Source of the DNA: SHWC01 sp050173345
GTDB taxonomy: Bacteria > Pseudomonadota > Alphaproteobacteria > UBA828
Assembly (NCBI GenBank): GCA_050173345.1
Contig: JBFXKW010000003.1
Coordinates: 124,001-188,000, forward strand
Reading direction: 5' to 3'
DNA length: 64,000 bases
Part shown: piece after piece, positions 52,011 to 62,765 of the stretch
Numbering within the stretch: the first letter of the stretch is position 1
Layout of the letters: each line of letters starts with the position of its first letter
The notes under the pieces: generated by a model
Told to the model about the DNA's origin: nothing
The model's database searches: none
Seen by the model: only the letters and a program-made list of their open reading frames with translations
Program-made: the position numbers and the translations under genes

Positions 52011-53300
52011 ATGATCCAATCATTCTTCAAGCTCTCCGAGCACGGCACCACCGTGCGTACCGAGCTGATCGCGGGCGCCACCACCTTCCTCGCGATGTCC
52101 TACATCATCTTCGTCAACCCGCAGATCCTCGCGGCGGCGGGCATGGACCGCGACGCCGTGTTCGTCGCGACCTGCCTCGCCTCGGTGTTCGGCAGCCTGG
52201 TGATGGGCCTCTATGCGAACTATCCGATCGCGGTCGCGCCGGGCATGGGCCTCAACGCCTATTTCGCCTACACCGTGGTCGGCACGCTCGGCTATCGCTG
52301 GGAGGTGGCGCTCGGCGCGGTCTTCATCTCGGGCGTGCTGTTCCTCGCGGTCAGCGTGCTGCCGATCCGCGAATGGATCATCAACGCGATCCCGCGCTCG
52401 CAGAAGATGGCGGTCGCGGCCGGGATCGGCTTCCTGCTCGGCATCATCGCGCTCGAGAACGCCGGCGCGGTGGTCGCCCATCCGGCGACGCTGGTGACCG
52501 TCGGCGAGCTGACCAGCCCGTCGACCATGCTGGCCGGCCTCGGCTTCGTGATCATCGTGGCGCTCGACTACCGGAAGATACCGGGCGCCATCATCATCGG
52601 CATCCTGGCGGTCACCGGCCTCGGCATGGCGTTCGGCATAGCGGAGCCGCAGGGCGTCGCCGCGCTGCCGCCGAGCCTGGCGCCGACCTTCCTCGCGCTC
52701 GACATCGTCGGCGGCTTCGAGATCGGCCTCCTCACCATCATCTTCACCTTCCTGCTGCTCGATATTTTCGATTCCGTGGGCACCCTGATCGGCGTGGTGC
52801 AGCGGACCGGCATGCTCGACGCGCAGGGGCGGCCGCCGCGGCTCAGAAAGGCGCTGATCGCTGACAGCACGGCGAGCATGGTGGGCGCCCTGCTCGGCAC
52901 CTCGACCACCACGGCCTATATCGAGAGCGCGGCCGGCGTGCGCGCCGGCGGGCGCACCGGGCTGACCGCCGTGGTGGTCGCGGCGCTGTTCCTGCTTGCG
53001 CTGTTCCTCGCGCCGCTTGCCGGCAGCGTGCCGGGCTTCGCGACCGCGCCGGCCATCCTGTTCGTCGCCTGCGTCATGGCGCGCGCCATCACCGACATCG
53101 ACTGGGAGGACGTCACCGAGTTCGCGCCGGCCGTGGTCACGGCGCTCGCCATGCCGCTCACCTTCTCGATCTCGACCGGCATCGGCCTCGGCTTCATCGC
53201 CTATGTCGCGATCAAGCTCCTGAGCGGCCACTTCCGCGAGGCGAGCCCGGCCATGATCGTGCTCGCCCTGGTGTTCGTCGCCAAGTTCGCGCTTTCGTGA
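52011..53300 (+). CDS. AzgA-family purine permease (NCS2-type)
   Basis: 429 residues with about 12-14 membrane spans and the AzgA signatures: TELIAGATTFLAMSYIIFVNPQIL at the start, NYPIAVAPGMGLNAYFAY, FLLLDIFDSVGTLIGV and the GTSTTTAYIESAAGV motif. It imports guanine, hypoxanthine or adenine by proton symport. The ATG at 52011 (MIQSFFKLSEHGTTV) is the family start. I looked for a purine riboswitch in the 192-base upstream gap and saw none. Confidence 0.92.
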   Translation: MIQSFFKLSEHGTTVRTELIAGATTFLAMSYIIFVNPQILAAAGMDRDAVFVATCLASVFGSLVMGLYANYPIAVAPGMGLNAYFAYTVVGTLGYRWEVALGAVFISGVLFLAVSVLPIREWIINAIPRSQKMAVAAGIGFLLGIIALENAGAVVAHPATLVTVGELTSPSTMLAGLGFVIIVALDYRKIPGAIIIGILAVTGLGMAFGIAEPQGVAALPPSLAPTFLALDIVGGFEIGLLTIIFTFLLLDIFDSVGTLIGVVQRTGMLDAQGRPPRLRKALIADSTASMVGALLGTSTTTAYIESAAGVRAGGRTGLTAVVVAALFLLALFLAPLAGSVPGFATAPAILFVACVMARAITDIDWEDVTEFAPAVVTALAMPLTFSISTGIGLGFIAYVAIKLLSGHFREASPAMIVLALVFVAKFALS

Positions 53301-53367
53301 ACGGCGGCGCCCTGCCCTGCCATGTTTTCACCACATGGCGGGGCTAGAGCAGGACCCGCCGCCGCGC

Positions 53368-53397
53368 TTGACAGCCGAGCGGGGCGGCCGCGATAGT
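53368..53397 (+). promoter_or_regulatory. Predicted housekeeping promoter of rpoH
   Basis: Plus strand TTGACA (53368-53373) and GATAGT (53392-53397), 18 bases apart. The transcript would start near 53404, leaving a leader of about 95 bases before the rpoH ATG. The leader could hold thermosensor-type structure, which is known for rpoH in some bacteria, but I cannot show it here. Confidence 0.55.
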
Positions 53398-53497
53398 GCT
53401 TACCGGGTGAAACAGAGTTACCTATCCATACCGCCCGATCCGCCGCCCGGCGGCCATCGGGCCGGACCGCGCATCGCCACCCAACGAGGCTCCTGAC

Positions 53498-54415
53498 ATG
53501 GCCCAGCGGCTCCCCGCGCTCAGCGACGAACGCAGCGTCGCCCGCTATCTCCGCGAGATTCGCCAGTTCCCGATGCTGGCCGAAGAAGAGGAGTTCATGC
53601 TGGCCAAGCGCTGGCGCGAGCATGGCGACACCGACGCGGCGCACCGCCTGGTCACCAGCCATCTGCGCCTGGTCGCCAAGATCGCGATGGGCTACCGCGG
53701 CTACGGCCTGCCGGTCAGCGAGCTGATCTCGGAGGGCAATGTCGGCCTGATGCAGGCGGTCAAGCGCTTCGACCCCGACCGCGGCTTCCGCCTCGCCACC
53801 TATGCGATGTGGTGGATCAGGGCGTCGATCCAGGAATACGTGCTGCACTCCTGGTCGCTGGTGAAGCTCGGCACCACGGCGGCGCAGAAGAAGCTGTTCT
53901 TCAACCTGCGCAAGGCGAAGCGCCAGCTCAAGGCGTTCGAGGACGGCGACATGTCGCCGGAGCAGGTCAAGAGCCTGTCCGAGGCGCTCGGCGTGACCGA
54001 GGACGAGGTGGTGGACATGAACCGCCGGCTGTCCGGGCCCGACCGCTCGCTCAACGCGCCGGTCAAGGACGATGCCGGCGGCGAATGGCAGGACTGGCTG
54101 GTCGACCCGAGCGCGGACCAGGAGACCGTCTCGCTCGAAGCCGACGAGCTCGACCACCGGCGCGACCTTTTGGCGGCCGCGATGGGTGAGCTCAACCCGC
54201 GCGAGCGCCGCGTCATCGAGGCGCGCCAGCTCGCCGACGAACCGGCCACGCTCGAGACGCTCAGCACCGAGTTCGGCGTCTCGCGCGAACGCGTCCGGCA
54301 GATCGAGGCGCGCGCGCTCCAGAAGCTGTCCAGGTCGGTCAAGAGCGCGAGCGCCAGCGAACGCTTGGACGAGCAGCAGGCGCGCACCGAGCGCCTCGAA
54401 GCCGGCAAGAGCTAG
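53498..54415 (+). CDS. rpoH: Heat-shock sigma factor RpoH (sigma-32)
   Basis: 305 residues with sigma regions 1.2 to 4.2. The alphaproteobacterial RpoH box is seen in QKKLFFNLRKAKRQL near residue 130; region 2.4 reads YAMWWIRASIQEYVL; region 4.2 has the EFGVSRERVRQIEARALQKL helix. It directs heat-shock and stress transcription. Alphaproteobacteria often have several RpoH paralogues. The stop codon shares CTAG with the stop of the convergent membrane gene. Confidence 0.95.
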   Translation: MAQRLPALSDERSVARYLREIRQFPMLAEEEEFMLAKRWREHGDTDAAHRLVTSHLRLVAKIAMGYRGYGLPVSELISEGNVGLMQAVKRFDPDRGFRLATYAMWWIRASIQEYVLHSWSLVKLGTTAAQKKLFFNLRKAKRQLKAFEDGDMSPEQVKSLSEALGVTEDEVVDMNRRLSGPDRSLNAPVKDDAGGEWQDWLVDPSADQETVSLEADELDHRRDLLAAAMGELNPRERRVIEARQLADEPATLETLSTEFGVSRERVRQIEARALQKLSRSVKSASASERLDEQQARTERLEAGKS

Positions 54416-54999
54416 GCCGAGATTTTTTCCTCGGCCGCGCCGGCCGGCGGCGGCTCTGCGGCGGCCGCTTCCTCTCCTTCCGCCTCGAAGTCGAACAGGC
54501 CGAGCCGCGGCGGCGCGCCGAGCGAGGGCCATTTTTCGAGGATCGCCTCGCGCGCGAGCTCGGTTGAGCGATAGCGCTGGCGGTCGATCAGCTCCAGCCC
54601 GTGCGCAACGAACAGCGGCACGATCCAGGCCAGCATCCAGCCGATCAGCGCGAAGCCGTAGATCAGCAGCCATGTCGAGGGCTCGGCGACGACGTGGAAC
54701 GCCGCGCTCTCGCTGAGCGAATAGTTGAAGAAGGGCTCGAGGCTCGCCATCAGGCCGGCGCCGTTGAAGGCGGCCACCGTGATGGCGAGGTGGCGGCCGC
54801 GGCGCTCGTCGCACAGGAACGCGATGATGGCCGGCATCAGCCCGCCATAGATGAGGATGAAGATCGGCAGCGCATAGTACGCAAGCGCGGCGCCGACGCC
54901 CGCGACGGTGAGGCCGAGCCCGAGCATGCGGCCGCGGCCCTCGCCGAGCGGCGATGCGATGGCTGGCTCCTCGATGCGGGTGGGCCGTCCGGTCATCAC
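54412..54999 (-). CDS. Small inner-membrane protein coupled to the pseudokinase
   Basis: 195 residues with at least three or four membrane segments (LGLGLTVAGVGAALAYYALP, IFILIYGGLMPAIIAFL, then TWLLIYGFALIGWMLAWIVPL) and acidic cytoplasmic tails rich in Glu and Ala. No known family is recognised. Its start overlaps the stop of the large pseudokinase gene by four bases (ATGA), so the two are translated together and may interact. The gene ends head-on against rpoH. Confidence 0.72.
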   Translation of the reverse strand: MMTGRPTRIEEPAIASPLGEGRGRMLGLGLTVAGVGAALAYYALPIFILIYGGLMPAIIAFLCDERRGRHLAITVAAFNGAGLMASLEPFFNYSLSESAAFHVVAEPSTWLLIYGFALIGWMLAWIVPLFVAHGLELIDRQRYRSTELAREAILEKWPSLGAPPRLGLFDFEAEGEEAAAAEPPPAGAAEEKISA

Positions 55000-57035
55000 G
55001 ACAATCCGAGCAGGGAGAACAGGCTCGCGCCCGCGAACACCACGCCGCCGACCGCCGCAGCGATGCGCCGGCCGATCATGGTCGCGGCAACGGCGCGCCG
55101 CGCTTGCGCGCGGGACAGCGCCTCGAGCTCGAGCCCGAGCGAGACATAGCGGGCGCGCGCCTTGCGATATTCCGCATTGTCTGCACGCTGCTCGCGCGGG
55201 TCGAGCAGCGCCTCGAGCAGGGCGTCGAGATCGCCCTCATGCGCCTTGTTCTTGAGGCCGCGGACAAGCCGCACGCGCCGCTCGGCGTTGTGCACGCCGT
55301 CGAAGGCCGGCGCCACGCGTTCGGCCAGCCAGCGCGCGAGATGGGGCAGCGGCCCGGCGTCGAAGCGGTACTGCATGGCGGCGAGGACGGCGAGATCGCC
55401 GACCGCCTCGTTCGCCGGGGGACGCACCCGGATGCCGATGGCACGCGCCCGTTTCAGGAGCTCGGCCGGCAGATGGGCCGAGATATAGGCCTCGCCATGG
55501 GCATCGACCGGCCGCGCCTCGAACACTCGGCCGGAGCGCGCGAAACGGTCGAGCGCGCGCAAATAGCGCGCCGGCCCGATCGGCAGCATGTCGTGCACCA
55601 TCGGGCTCAGGCAGGGGAATTGCGGATTGAGCGAATAGAGCGCGCGCTCGACCGCGTTGTCGGTATATTTCGAGCGCAGCCGGTTGCGCAGCGAGGTGAA
55701 CGACGCCTCCTGCTCGCGCACGGCCTCGGGCGCGAGCGGCGAGCCGATCGAGGCTTGCGGCAGGCCGAGCTCGAGCATGCCGACGAGCGTCTTGATCGCC
55801 TCCGCATTGCCGACGAGCGCGGCCTGCGCCAGCGCGCCGGCCATGCCGTCCATCATCACCGACAGGCCGCCATAGGTGATCGGGCCGGCGGGATCGAGCA
55901 GGCAGCCGACCCGGCTGACCAGCTCCTCGTCGATCAGGCGCTTGCCGCGCGCCATGTCGTCGACGCGCCCGACCAGGCGTTCCACCGCGTCGGCCAGCTC
56001 GCGATGCCCATAGCTGGAGCGCAGCCAGCGCACCAGATTGCCCTTGAAGAGGTCCTGGCGCGCCACGTCGAAGCTCTGCGCGTAGAGGCGCGCGAGCGCG
56101 CGCGGCTGCGTGACCACCTGGCCCTGAATCGTGTAGGGCCGCGTGCCGTCGCGCGGCCGTATCACCGAAGGCGCCGGCGCGCGCGGGTTGAGCAGCCAGG
56201 CGCGCACGTCGTCGATGGTCCAGCGCAGCGTGGGATCGTCGACCATGAGGCCGGCGATCAGCTCACGCATCGAGGCGCTGCAATTGAGGCGGCCGACCAC
56301 GGTCGCGAAGGAGCCGCGCTCCATGCGCCTGATCAGGCGCTGCGTCGGGTCCTCGGGCGGCGGCTCGGCGGCATCGAGCAGGCGCGCCAGGGTGAGCCCG
56401 AGCGCGTACATGTCGCAGGCCGGCGTGCCCTCGCCGCGCCCTTCGGGCAGCGCCGCGGCGCGCTCGATCGGCTCGAAATCGTCAGGCTGGTCGTGGCCGG
56501 GCGGCGCGCTGAAGCATTCGCCGATGGTCAGCGCGTCCTCGCGCCCGGACAGGAAGAAGATGTTGTCGGGGCGGAGCGCGCGGTGCGTGATGCCCTTTTC
56601 ATGTAGGGCCTGCAGCCCGTCGAGCAGCGCGGGCAGCACGAACTCGCACAATTGCCGTTCCTTGAAGCCGCCCTGGCGCGTCGAGAGCCGCGCGCCGTGC
56701 GGTCGTTCGAGGATGATCGCCGCTTGGCGTCGCGACGCCCCCGGCACCATGACCGGGCCGACCGTCAGTGCGTGCAGCACGGAGGGGTGGCGGATCGCAA
56801 GCTGTGCCTGGATCGCGGCGCCCCGCCAAGCGATGCCAGGGGCGACGACGAGCGCGAACAGCGAGGCGCGCGGGTTGTCGCGGTCGTGCGCCATGCAGGC
56901 GATGGCATGGGGCGAGTCGAACGCCGGCAGAGGCCGGCCGACATCGACCTCGAAGCGGCGGTCGATCAGCTGGATGGCCGGTGCTTCGCCGTGCCTCTCG
57001 TCGAAGCTCACGGGCGCCGGATTCGGTTCGATCAT
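54996..57035 (-). CDS. Predicted membrane-anchored protein pseudokinase
   Basis: 679 residues. The N-terminal ~300 have the protein-kinase fold (HALHEKGITHRALRPDNIFF in the catalytic loop, CDMYALGLTLARLL in the F-helix, TPACDMY around the activation end), but the three catalytic positions are gone: no VAIK Lys, HRD Asp is Ala153, and DFG reads IGECF near 171-175. The Asn158 remains. A unique ~330-residue part follows, and a C-terminal hydrophobic segment (about 653-679) would anchor it in the inner membrane. Partner gene: the coupled membrane protein. Confidence 0.78.
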   Translation of the reverse strand: MIEPNPAPVSFDERHGEAPAIQLIDRRFEVDVGRPLPAFDSPHAIACMAHDRDNPRASLFALVVAPGIAWRGAAIQAQLAIRHPSVLHALTVGPVMVPGASRRQAAIILERPHGARLSTRQGGFKERQLCEFVLPALLDGLQALHEKGITHRALRPDNIFFLSGREDALTIGECFSAPPGHDQPDDFEPIERAAALPEGRGEGTPACDMYALGLTLARLLDAAEPPPEDPTQRLIRRMERGSFATVVGRLNCSASMRELIAGLMVDDPTLRWTIDDVRAWLLNPRAPAPSVIRPRDGTRPYTIQGQVVTQPRALARLYAQSFDVARQDLFKGNLVRWLRSSYGHRELADAVERLVGRVDDMARGKRLIDEELVSRVGCLLDPAGPITYGGLSVMMDGMAGALAQAALVGNAEAIKTLVGMLELGLPQASIGSPLAPEAVREQEASFTSLRNRLRSKYTDNAVERALYSLNPQFPCLSPMVHDMLPIGPARYLRALDRFARSGRVFEARPVDAHGEAYISAHLPAELLKRARAIGIRVRPPANEAVGDLAVLAAMQYRFDAGPLPHLARWLAERVAPAFDGVHNAERRVRLVRGLKNKAHEGDLDALLEALLDPREQRADNAEYRKARARYVSLGLELEALSRAQARRAVAATMIGRRIAAAVGGVVFAGASLFSLLGLS

Positions 57036-57149
57036 CGGGTTGCGCGCACGTCGTTTCGGGCCCGGCCCATGAGATCAGGCCAGACCGCTCCTAGCTCAGT
57101 CCTAGCGGGTGAAGTCTAAGCAATGCTTAAACGAGAGAGACGACGCGGG

Positions 57150-58434
<1,285 letters not shown>

Positions 58435-58442
<8 letters not shown>

Positions 58443-59610
58443 CGCTGCCGTCCCCACGCGTCACGGCGACCGGCTTGCCCGCCTTCAGCACGAACGCGCA
58501 GCCGAGCCGCCGCGCCTCGGCCACGATGTCACCGACCGGTGCAAGGCCGGCGACCGTAACATAGCCCTCGGCGCGCAGCCGCCGGCCCGTCTCGGCGTCG
58601 GTGCCATAGGGTTGATAGAGGCGTTTCACAGGCGGCGCGCCGCCGAGCACGCCGATCAGCTCGTCCATGTAGAGCGTGCAGCCGGTGGCGGGCTCGATGA
58701 TGCCGGCGACGCCGTTGATCTCGTAGCGCCCGCCGCGGCCGAGCTCTTCCCTGACCTCGATGCCGAACAGGCTGAAGCTCACCCCGGTCTGATACTCGAA
58801 GCCGCGATGCTCGACTGGGTCGACGGTGAGCGAGAGGCCGGGGATGCCGCGCGCCAGCAGGATCCCGGCGACCGCGCTGAGCGCATCCGCCTCGCGCCGA
58901 GCGGCGCCCGGCAGCTTCAGGCCGGCTAGGCGCTCGAGCGCAGGGCCGGCCACGCCGGTCGCCGCGAGCAGCGCGCGGAAGACGGGCGCGGCGGCGCCGG
59001 CGTTGCGCTCGACCTCGGCGGCGTCCTTATGGTCGAGCGCCTCGCGCAGGCGATGCTGCGTCCCGGCGTCGAGCGCGAGCGCATCGAGCAGGGAAGTGAC
59101 CAGCGTCGGCGCGTTGAGATCGACCGAGAGCGGCCCGAGCCCGAGCGCCGAGAGCGCCTCGACCGCGAGCAGGATCACCTCGGCATCGGCCGCCGCACCC
59201 TCGGCGCCGATCAGCTCGTAGCCGACCTGGCCGAACTGGCGCTCGGCGCGCAGCTCGGTGCCGCGCACCCGCAGGATGTCTTCCGCATAGCTGAGCCGGA
59301 GCGGACGCGGCGCGCGACTGAGCCGGCCTTGCGCGATGCGCGCGACCTGTGGCGTCACGTCGCTCCTGACCGCCATCATGCGCTGCGAGATCGGGTCCAT
59401 CAGGCGGAAGGTCTGGTTGGCGAGCGCGGCGCCGGTGCCGCTCAGGAGCCCTTCCTCGAACTCGACGAGCGGCGGCTTGACCCGCTCATAGCCGTGGCTC
59501 GCGAAGACGCCGAGCAGGCGCGCCGCGACCTCCGCCTCATGGGCGGCGTCGGGCGGCAGCACGTCCTGGATGCCGGCCGGCAGCAGCGATTTGTGAGCAA
59601 GCTCGTTCAT
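58435..59610 (-). CDS. hisZ: ATP phosphoribosyltransferase regulatory subunit
   Basis: 391-residue HisRS paralogue that lacks aminoacylation but is needed as partner of the short HisG in histidine synthesis. It shows GIQDVLPPDAAHEAEVAARLLGVF near the N terminus, FRLMDPISQRMMAVRSDVTPQVARI, and the HisRS-like EYQTGVSFSLFG and GGRYEING motifs in reduced form. ATG 59610 is the family start. Presence of HisZ implies a short-form hisG elsewhere. Confidence 0.93.
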
Positions 59611-59688
59611 GGCGCGCGGGAGTTTACACGGCGTGGCGCGGGGGGCCAGACGAAAGAAAAGACTGCTTCCCATCTCCAGGTGCGACGG

Positions 59689-59760
59689 CCTCATCCTTCG
59701 ACGGGCTCAGGATGAGGCCGGAACTTAAAGCCCTCATGCTGAGCCTGTCGAAGCATGAGG
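59689..59760. repeat. Family A palindrome unit
   Basis: Cleanest copy of family A: CCTCATCCT...AGGATGAGG at 59689-59717 and CCTCATGCT...AGCATGAGG at 59732-59760, with TTCGACGGGCTC and GAGCCTGTCGAA cores. The order of the CATCCT and CATGCT arms is reversed relative to the copy at 969. It lies between hisZ and serA. Confidence 0.85.
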
Positions 59761-59794
59761 GTCCGCGGGATGCGCCGGGTCGTAACCTCGTACC

Positions 59795-61372
59795 CTAGAG
59801 ATGCAGCGCGCGGACCTGGACGATGTGGGGGAGCGTGCGGAGCTTCTCGATCAGCGCGTCGGGCACCGGGGCGTCGACGCTGATCAGCGCGATGGCGTCG
59901 CCGCCCTTGGAGGCGCGGCCGAGATGGAAGGTCGCGATGTTGACCCCGGCGTCGCCGATCGCCTGGCCGAGCCGGCCGATGATGCCGGGCTTGTCCTCGT
60001 TGGTGACGTAGAGCATGTGCGGCGTCAGCTCGGCCTCGATGTCGATGCCCTTGATCTCGACCACGCGCGGCTTGTTGCCCGCGAACAGCGTGCCGGCGAC
60101 GCTGCGGGTCTGCCGCTCAGTGGTCACGGTGAGACGGATCAGGGTGAGGTATTCCTCGGCCTGCTCGCGCTTGACCTCGCGCACGTCGATGCCGCGCTCG
60201 CGCGCGATGACCGGCGCGTTCACCATGTTGACCGAAGAGAGCAGCGGCTTGAGCAGCCCCTGCAGCGCGATCGCAGTGAGCGGGCGGGTGTTGACGCTCG
60301 CCGCGTCGCCCTCGTACTCGATGGTCACGGCCTTGAGCCCGGTCTCGGTGAGCTGGCCGGCGAAGGCGCCGAGCTGGTCAGCGAGCTTCATGTAGGGCTT
60401 GAGGCGCGGCATCTCCTCGGCGGTCACGGACGGCATGTTGAGCGCGTTGGCGACCGCGCCGTTGATCAGGAAGTCGCTCATCTGCTCGGCGATCTGGATC
60501 GCGACATTCTCCTGCGCCTCCGAGGTCGAGGCGCCGAGATGTGGCGTGCAGATCACCCGGTCGAGCGCGAACAGCGGGTTGTCCTTGGCGGGCTCGACCG
60601 CGAACACGTCGAGCGCGGCGCCCGCGACATGGCCGCTCTCGATCGCGGCCTTGAGCGCGGCCTCGTCGACCAGCCCGCCGCGCGCGCAATTGATGATGCG
60701 CACGCCCATCTTGGTCTTGGCGAGGGCTTCCGCGTCCAGGATGTTCCTGGTCTCGTCGGTCATCGGCACGTGCAGCGTGATGAAATCGGCGCGCGGCAGC
60801 AGCGCTTCGAGCGTCACCTTCTCGACGCCGAGGTCGGCGGCGCGCTCGGGCGAGAGATAGGGATCGTAGGCGATCACCTTCATGCGCAGGCCGATGCCGA
60901 GCCTCGCCACGATCGAGCCGATATTGCCGCAGCCGATCACGCCGAGCGTCTTGCCGTAGAGCTCGACGCCCATGAACCGGCTCTTCTCCCACTTGCCGGC
61001 GCGGGTCGAGAGGTCGGCCTGCGGCAGCTCGCGGGCGAGCGCCATCATCAGCGCGACCGCGTGCTCGGCCGTGGTGATCGAATTGCCGAACGGCGTGTTC
61101 ATCACGACGATGCCGCGCGCGGTGGCGGCGTCGAGGTCGACATTGTCGACGCCGACGCCGGCGCGGCCGACCACGGCGAGCGAATCCGCCGCGTCCATGA
61201 TCTCCTTGGTGACCTTGGTCGCCGAGCGCACCGCGAGGCCCTGCACGCCCGCGAGCGCCTGCTTCAGCTCGTCCGGCTTGAGGCCGGTCTTCTCGATCAC
61301 CTCGACGCCGCGCTCGCGGAAGATCTCCACCGCGCGCGGGCTCATCTTGTCTGCGATCAGCACCTTGGTCAC
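59795..61372 (-). CDS. serA: D-3-phosphoglycerate dehydrogenase
   Basis: 525 residues, the long form of SerA: a 2-hydroxyacid-dehydrogenase core, then an allosteric substrate-binding domain and a C-terminal ACT domain (ITNEDKPGIIGRLGQAIGDAG near residue 455). The NAD motif is GCGNIGS; the catalytic Arg is in CARGGLVDEAAL and His in PHLGASTSEAQ. It oxidises 3-phosphoglycerate, the first serine step. It follows serC after 12 bases on the same transcript. Confidence 0.96.
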   Translation of the reverse strand: MTKVLIADKMSPRAVEIFRERGVEVIEKTGLKPDELKQALAGVQGLAVRSATKVTKEIMDAADSLAVVGRAGVGVDNVDLDAATARGIVVMNTPFGNSITTAEHAVALMMALARELPQADLSTRAGKWEKSRFMGVELYGKTLGVIGCGNIGSIVARLGIGLRMKVIAYDPYLSPERAADLGVEKVTLEALLPRADFITLHVPMTDETRNILDAEALAKTKMGVRIINCARGGLVDEAALKAAIESGHVAGAALDVFAVEPAKDNPLFALDRVICTPHLGASTSEAQENVAIQIAEQMSDFLINGAVANALNMPSVTAEEMPRLKPYMKLADQLGAFAGQLTETGLKAVTIEYEGDAASVNTRPLTAIALQGLLKPLLSSVNMVNAPVIARERGIDVREVKREQAEEYLTLIRLTVTTERQTRSVAGTLFAGNKPRVVEIKGIDIEAELTPHMLYVTNEDKPGIIGRLGQAIGDAGVNIATFHLGRASKGGDAIALISVDAPVPDALIEKLRTLPHIVQVRALHL

Positions 61373-61384
61373 GGCACGCTCTCC

Positions 61385-62533
61385 TCAAGACTGCTTGACG
61401 GCCTGATAGGCCCAGTCGAGCCAGGGGAAGACCGCTTCGAGGTCGGCAGTCTCCACCGTCGCGCCGGCCCACAGCCTGAGGCCCGGCGGCGCGTCGCGAT
61501 AGGCGCCGAAGTCGTAGCCGGCGCCCTCCTTCTCGACCAGCGAGACGAGCTGCTTCGCGGCCTTGGCGCGGCCGGCCTCGTCGAGCCCCGCGAACCAAGG
61601 ATCGACGATCGAGAGGCAGACCGAGGTGCGCGAGCGGACCTTCGGGTCCGCGGCAAGGAAATCGACCCAGGCGGTGCGCTCGACCCAGCGCTCGATCGCG
61701 TTGTAGTTGGCGATGCAGCGCGCGCGCACGGCAGAGGCGCCGCCGATCGCTTCCATCCATCTGAGCGCATCGAGCGCGTCCTCGACGCACAGCATGGAGG
61801 GCGTGTTGATGGTCTCGCCCTGGAAGATGCCCTCGTTCAGCTTGCCGCCCTTGGTGAGGCGGAAGATCTTGGGCAGCGGCCAGGACGGCGCATGGCTCTC
61901 CAGCCGCTCGACCGCGCGCGGCGAGAGCGCGAGCATGCCGAAGCCGGCCTCGCCGCCCATAATCTTCTGCCAGGAATAGGTGGTGGCATCGAGCTTGGAC
62001 CAGGGCAGGTCATAGGCGAAGGCGGCCGAGGTGGCGTCGCAGATGGTCAGGCCCTGCCGGTTGTCCGGGATCCAGGCGCCGTCCGGCACGCAGACGCCCG
62101 AGGTCGTGCCGTTCCAGCAGAACACCACGTCGCGCGCGAAATCGACCTGCCTGAGGTCGGGCAGCTTGCCGTAGTCAGCCTTGAGCACGCGCGACTCCTT
62201 CAGCTTGAGCTGCTTCTGGACGTCGGTCACCCAGCCCTCGCCGAAGCTCTCCCAGGCGAGCAGGTCGACGCCGCGCGCGCCCAAGAGCGACCACAGCGCG
62301 AGCTCGACCGCGCCGGTATCCGAGGCCGGCACGATGCCGAGGCGCCAGCCCTCCGGCAGGCCGAGCAGCGCGCGCGAACGGTCGATGACCTCCTTGAGCT
62401 TGGCCTTGGCGACCGCGGCGCGGTGCGAGCGGGCAAGCGTCGCGCCTTCGAGCGCGGCGAGGGACCAGCCCGGGCGCTTGGCGCAGGGCCCCGGGGAAAA
62501 GCACGGATTGACCGGCCGGACGGTCGGCTTCAT
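61385..62533 (-). CDS. serC: Phosphoserine aminotransferase
   Basis: 382 residues. PLP transaminase making phosphoserine from 3-phosphohydroxypyruvate. The Schiff-base Lys is in YSWQKIMGGEAGFGM. The CFSPGPCAKRPGW N terminus and the WNGTTSGVCVPD motif are those of the alphaproteobacterial long type. ATG 62533 (MKPTVRPVNPCFSPGP) is the family start. serA follows 12 bases later. A strong promoter and a structured leader lie upstream. Confidence 0.95.
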   Translation of the reverse strand: MKPTVRPVNPCFSPGPCAKRPGWSLAALEGATLARSHRAAVAKAKLKEVIDRSRALLGLPEGWRLGIVPASDTGAVELALWSLLGARGVDLLAWESFGEGWVTDVQKQLKLKESRVLKADYGKLPDLRQVDFARDVVFCWNGTTSGVCVPDGAWIPDNRQGLTICDATSAAFAYDLPWSKLDATTYSWQKIMGGEAGFGMLALSPRAVERLESHAPSWPLPKIFRLTKGGKLNEGIFQGETINTPSMLCVEDALDALRWMEAIGGASAVRARCIANYNAIERWVERTAWVDFLAADPKVRSRTSVCLSIVDPWFAGLDEAGRAKAAKQLVSLVEKEGAGYDFGAYRDAPPGLRLWAGATVETADLEAVFPWLDWAYQAVKQS

Positions 62534-62570
62534 CGGGATAGGCCTTCTTTGTTCATGGTCGTCGGGAGGG

Positions 62571-62585
62571 GCGGCCTTCGGCCGC
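62571..62585 (-). promoter_or_regulatory. Leader hairpin upstream of serC
   Basis: In the predicted serC leader the minus strand has a perfect hairpin, GCGGCC-GAA-GGCCGC, followed by CCCTCCC and an AAAGAAGGCC stretch just before the start codon. It lies about 40 bases before the ATG. A conserved RNA, the serC leader motif, is known in this place in alphaproteobacteria; I cannot confirm a match without a covariance model. Confidence 0.5.
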
Positions 62586-62619
62586 GGCGAACGGCGCATC
62601 GGGAGCCAAAGCGGCGCGG

Positions 62620-62648
62620 ATACTAGGTCTCATGCTGCACTGCGTCAA
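62620..62648 (-). promoter_or_regulatory. Predicted promoter of serC-serA
   Basis: Minus strand TTGACG (62643-62648) and TAGTAT (62620-62625) with a 17-base spacer. The transcript would begin near 62613, giving a leader of about 80 bases before the serC ATG at 62533. It is a near-consensus housekeeping promoter. Confidence 0.72.
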
Positions 62649-62765
62649 CGCGGCGGACGGCCGCCTAATGTCGCAGGCGGTCGTTAACGGTAACTTGCGT
62701 TCGGGGAACAAGCGGGGCCTAAGCTAGTTCGACAAAAAGCCTTGGCTTTCAACGGGAGGCGGCGC

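Noticed and set aside
59801..62626. A 941-codon open frame on the plus strand opposite serA and serC
   Set aside because: It is antisense to two certain genes, has a repetitive Arg/Glu/Asp/His-rich composition typical of GC-biased shadow frames, and lacks any recognised motif.
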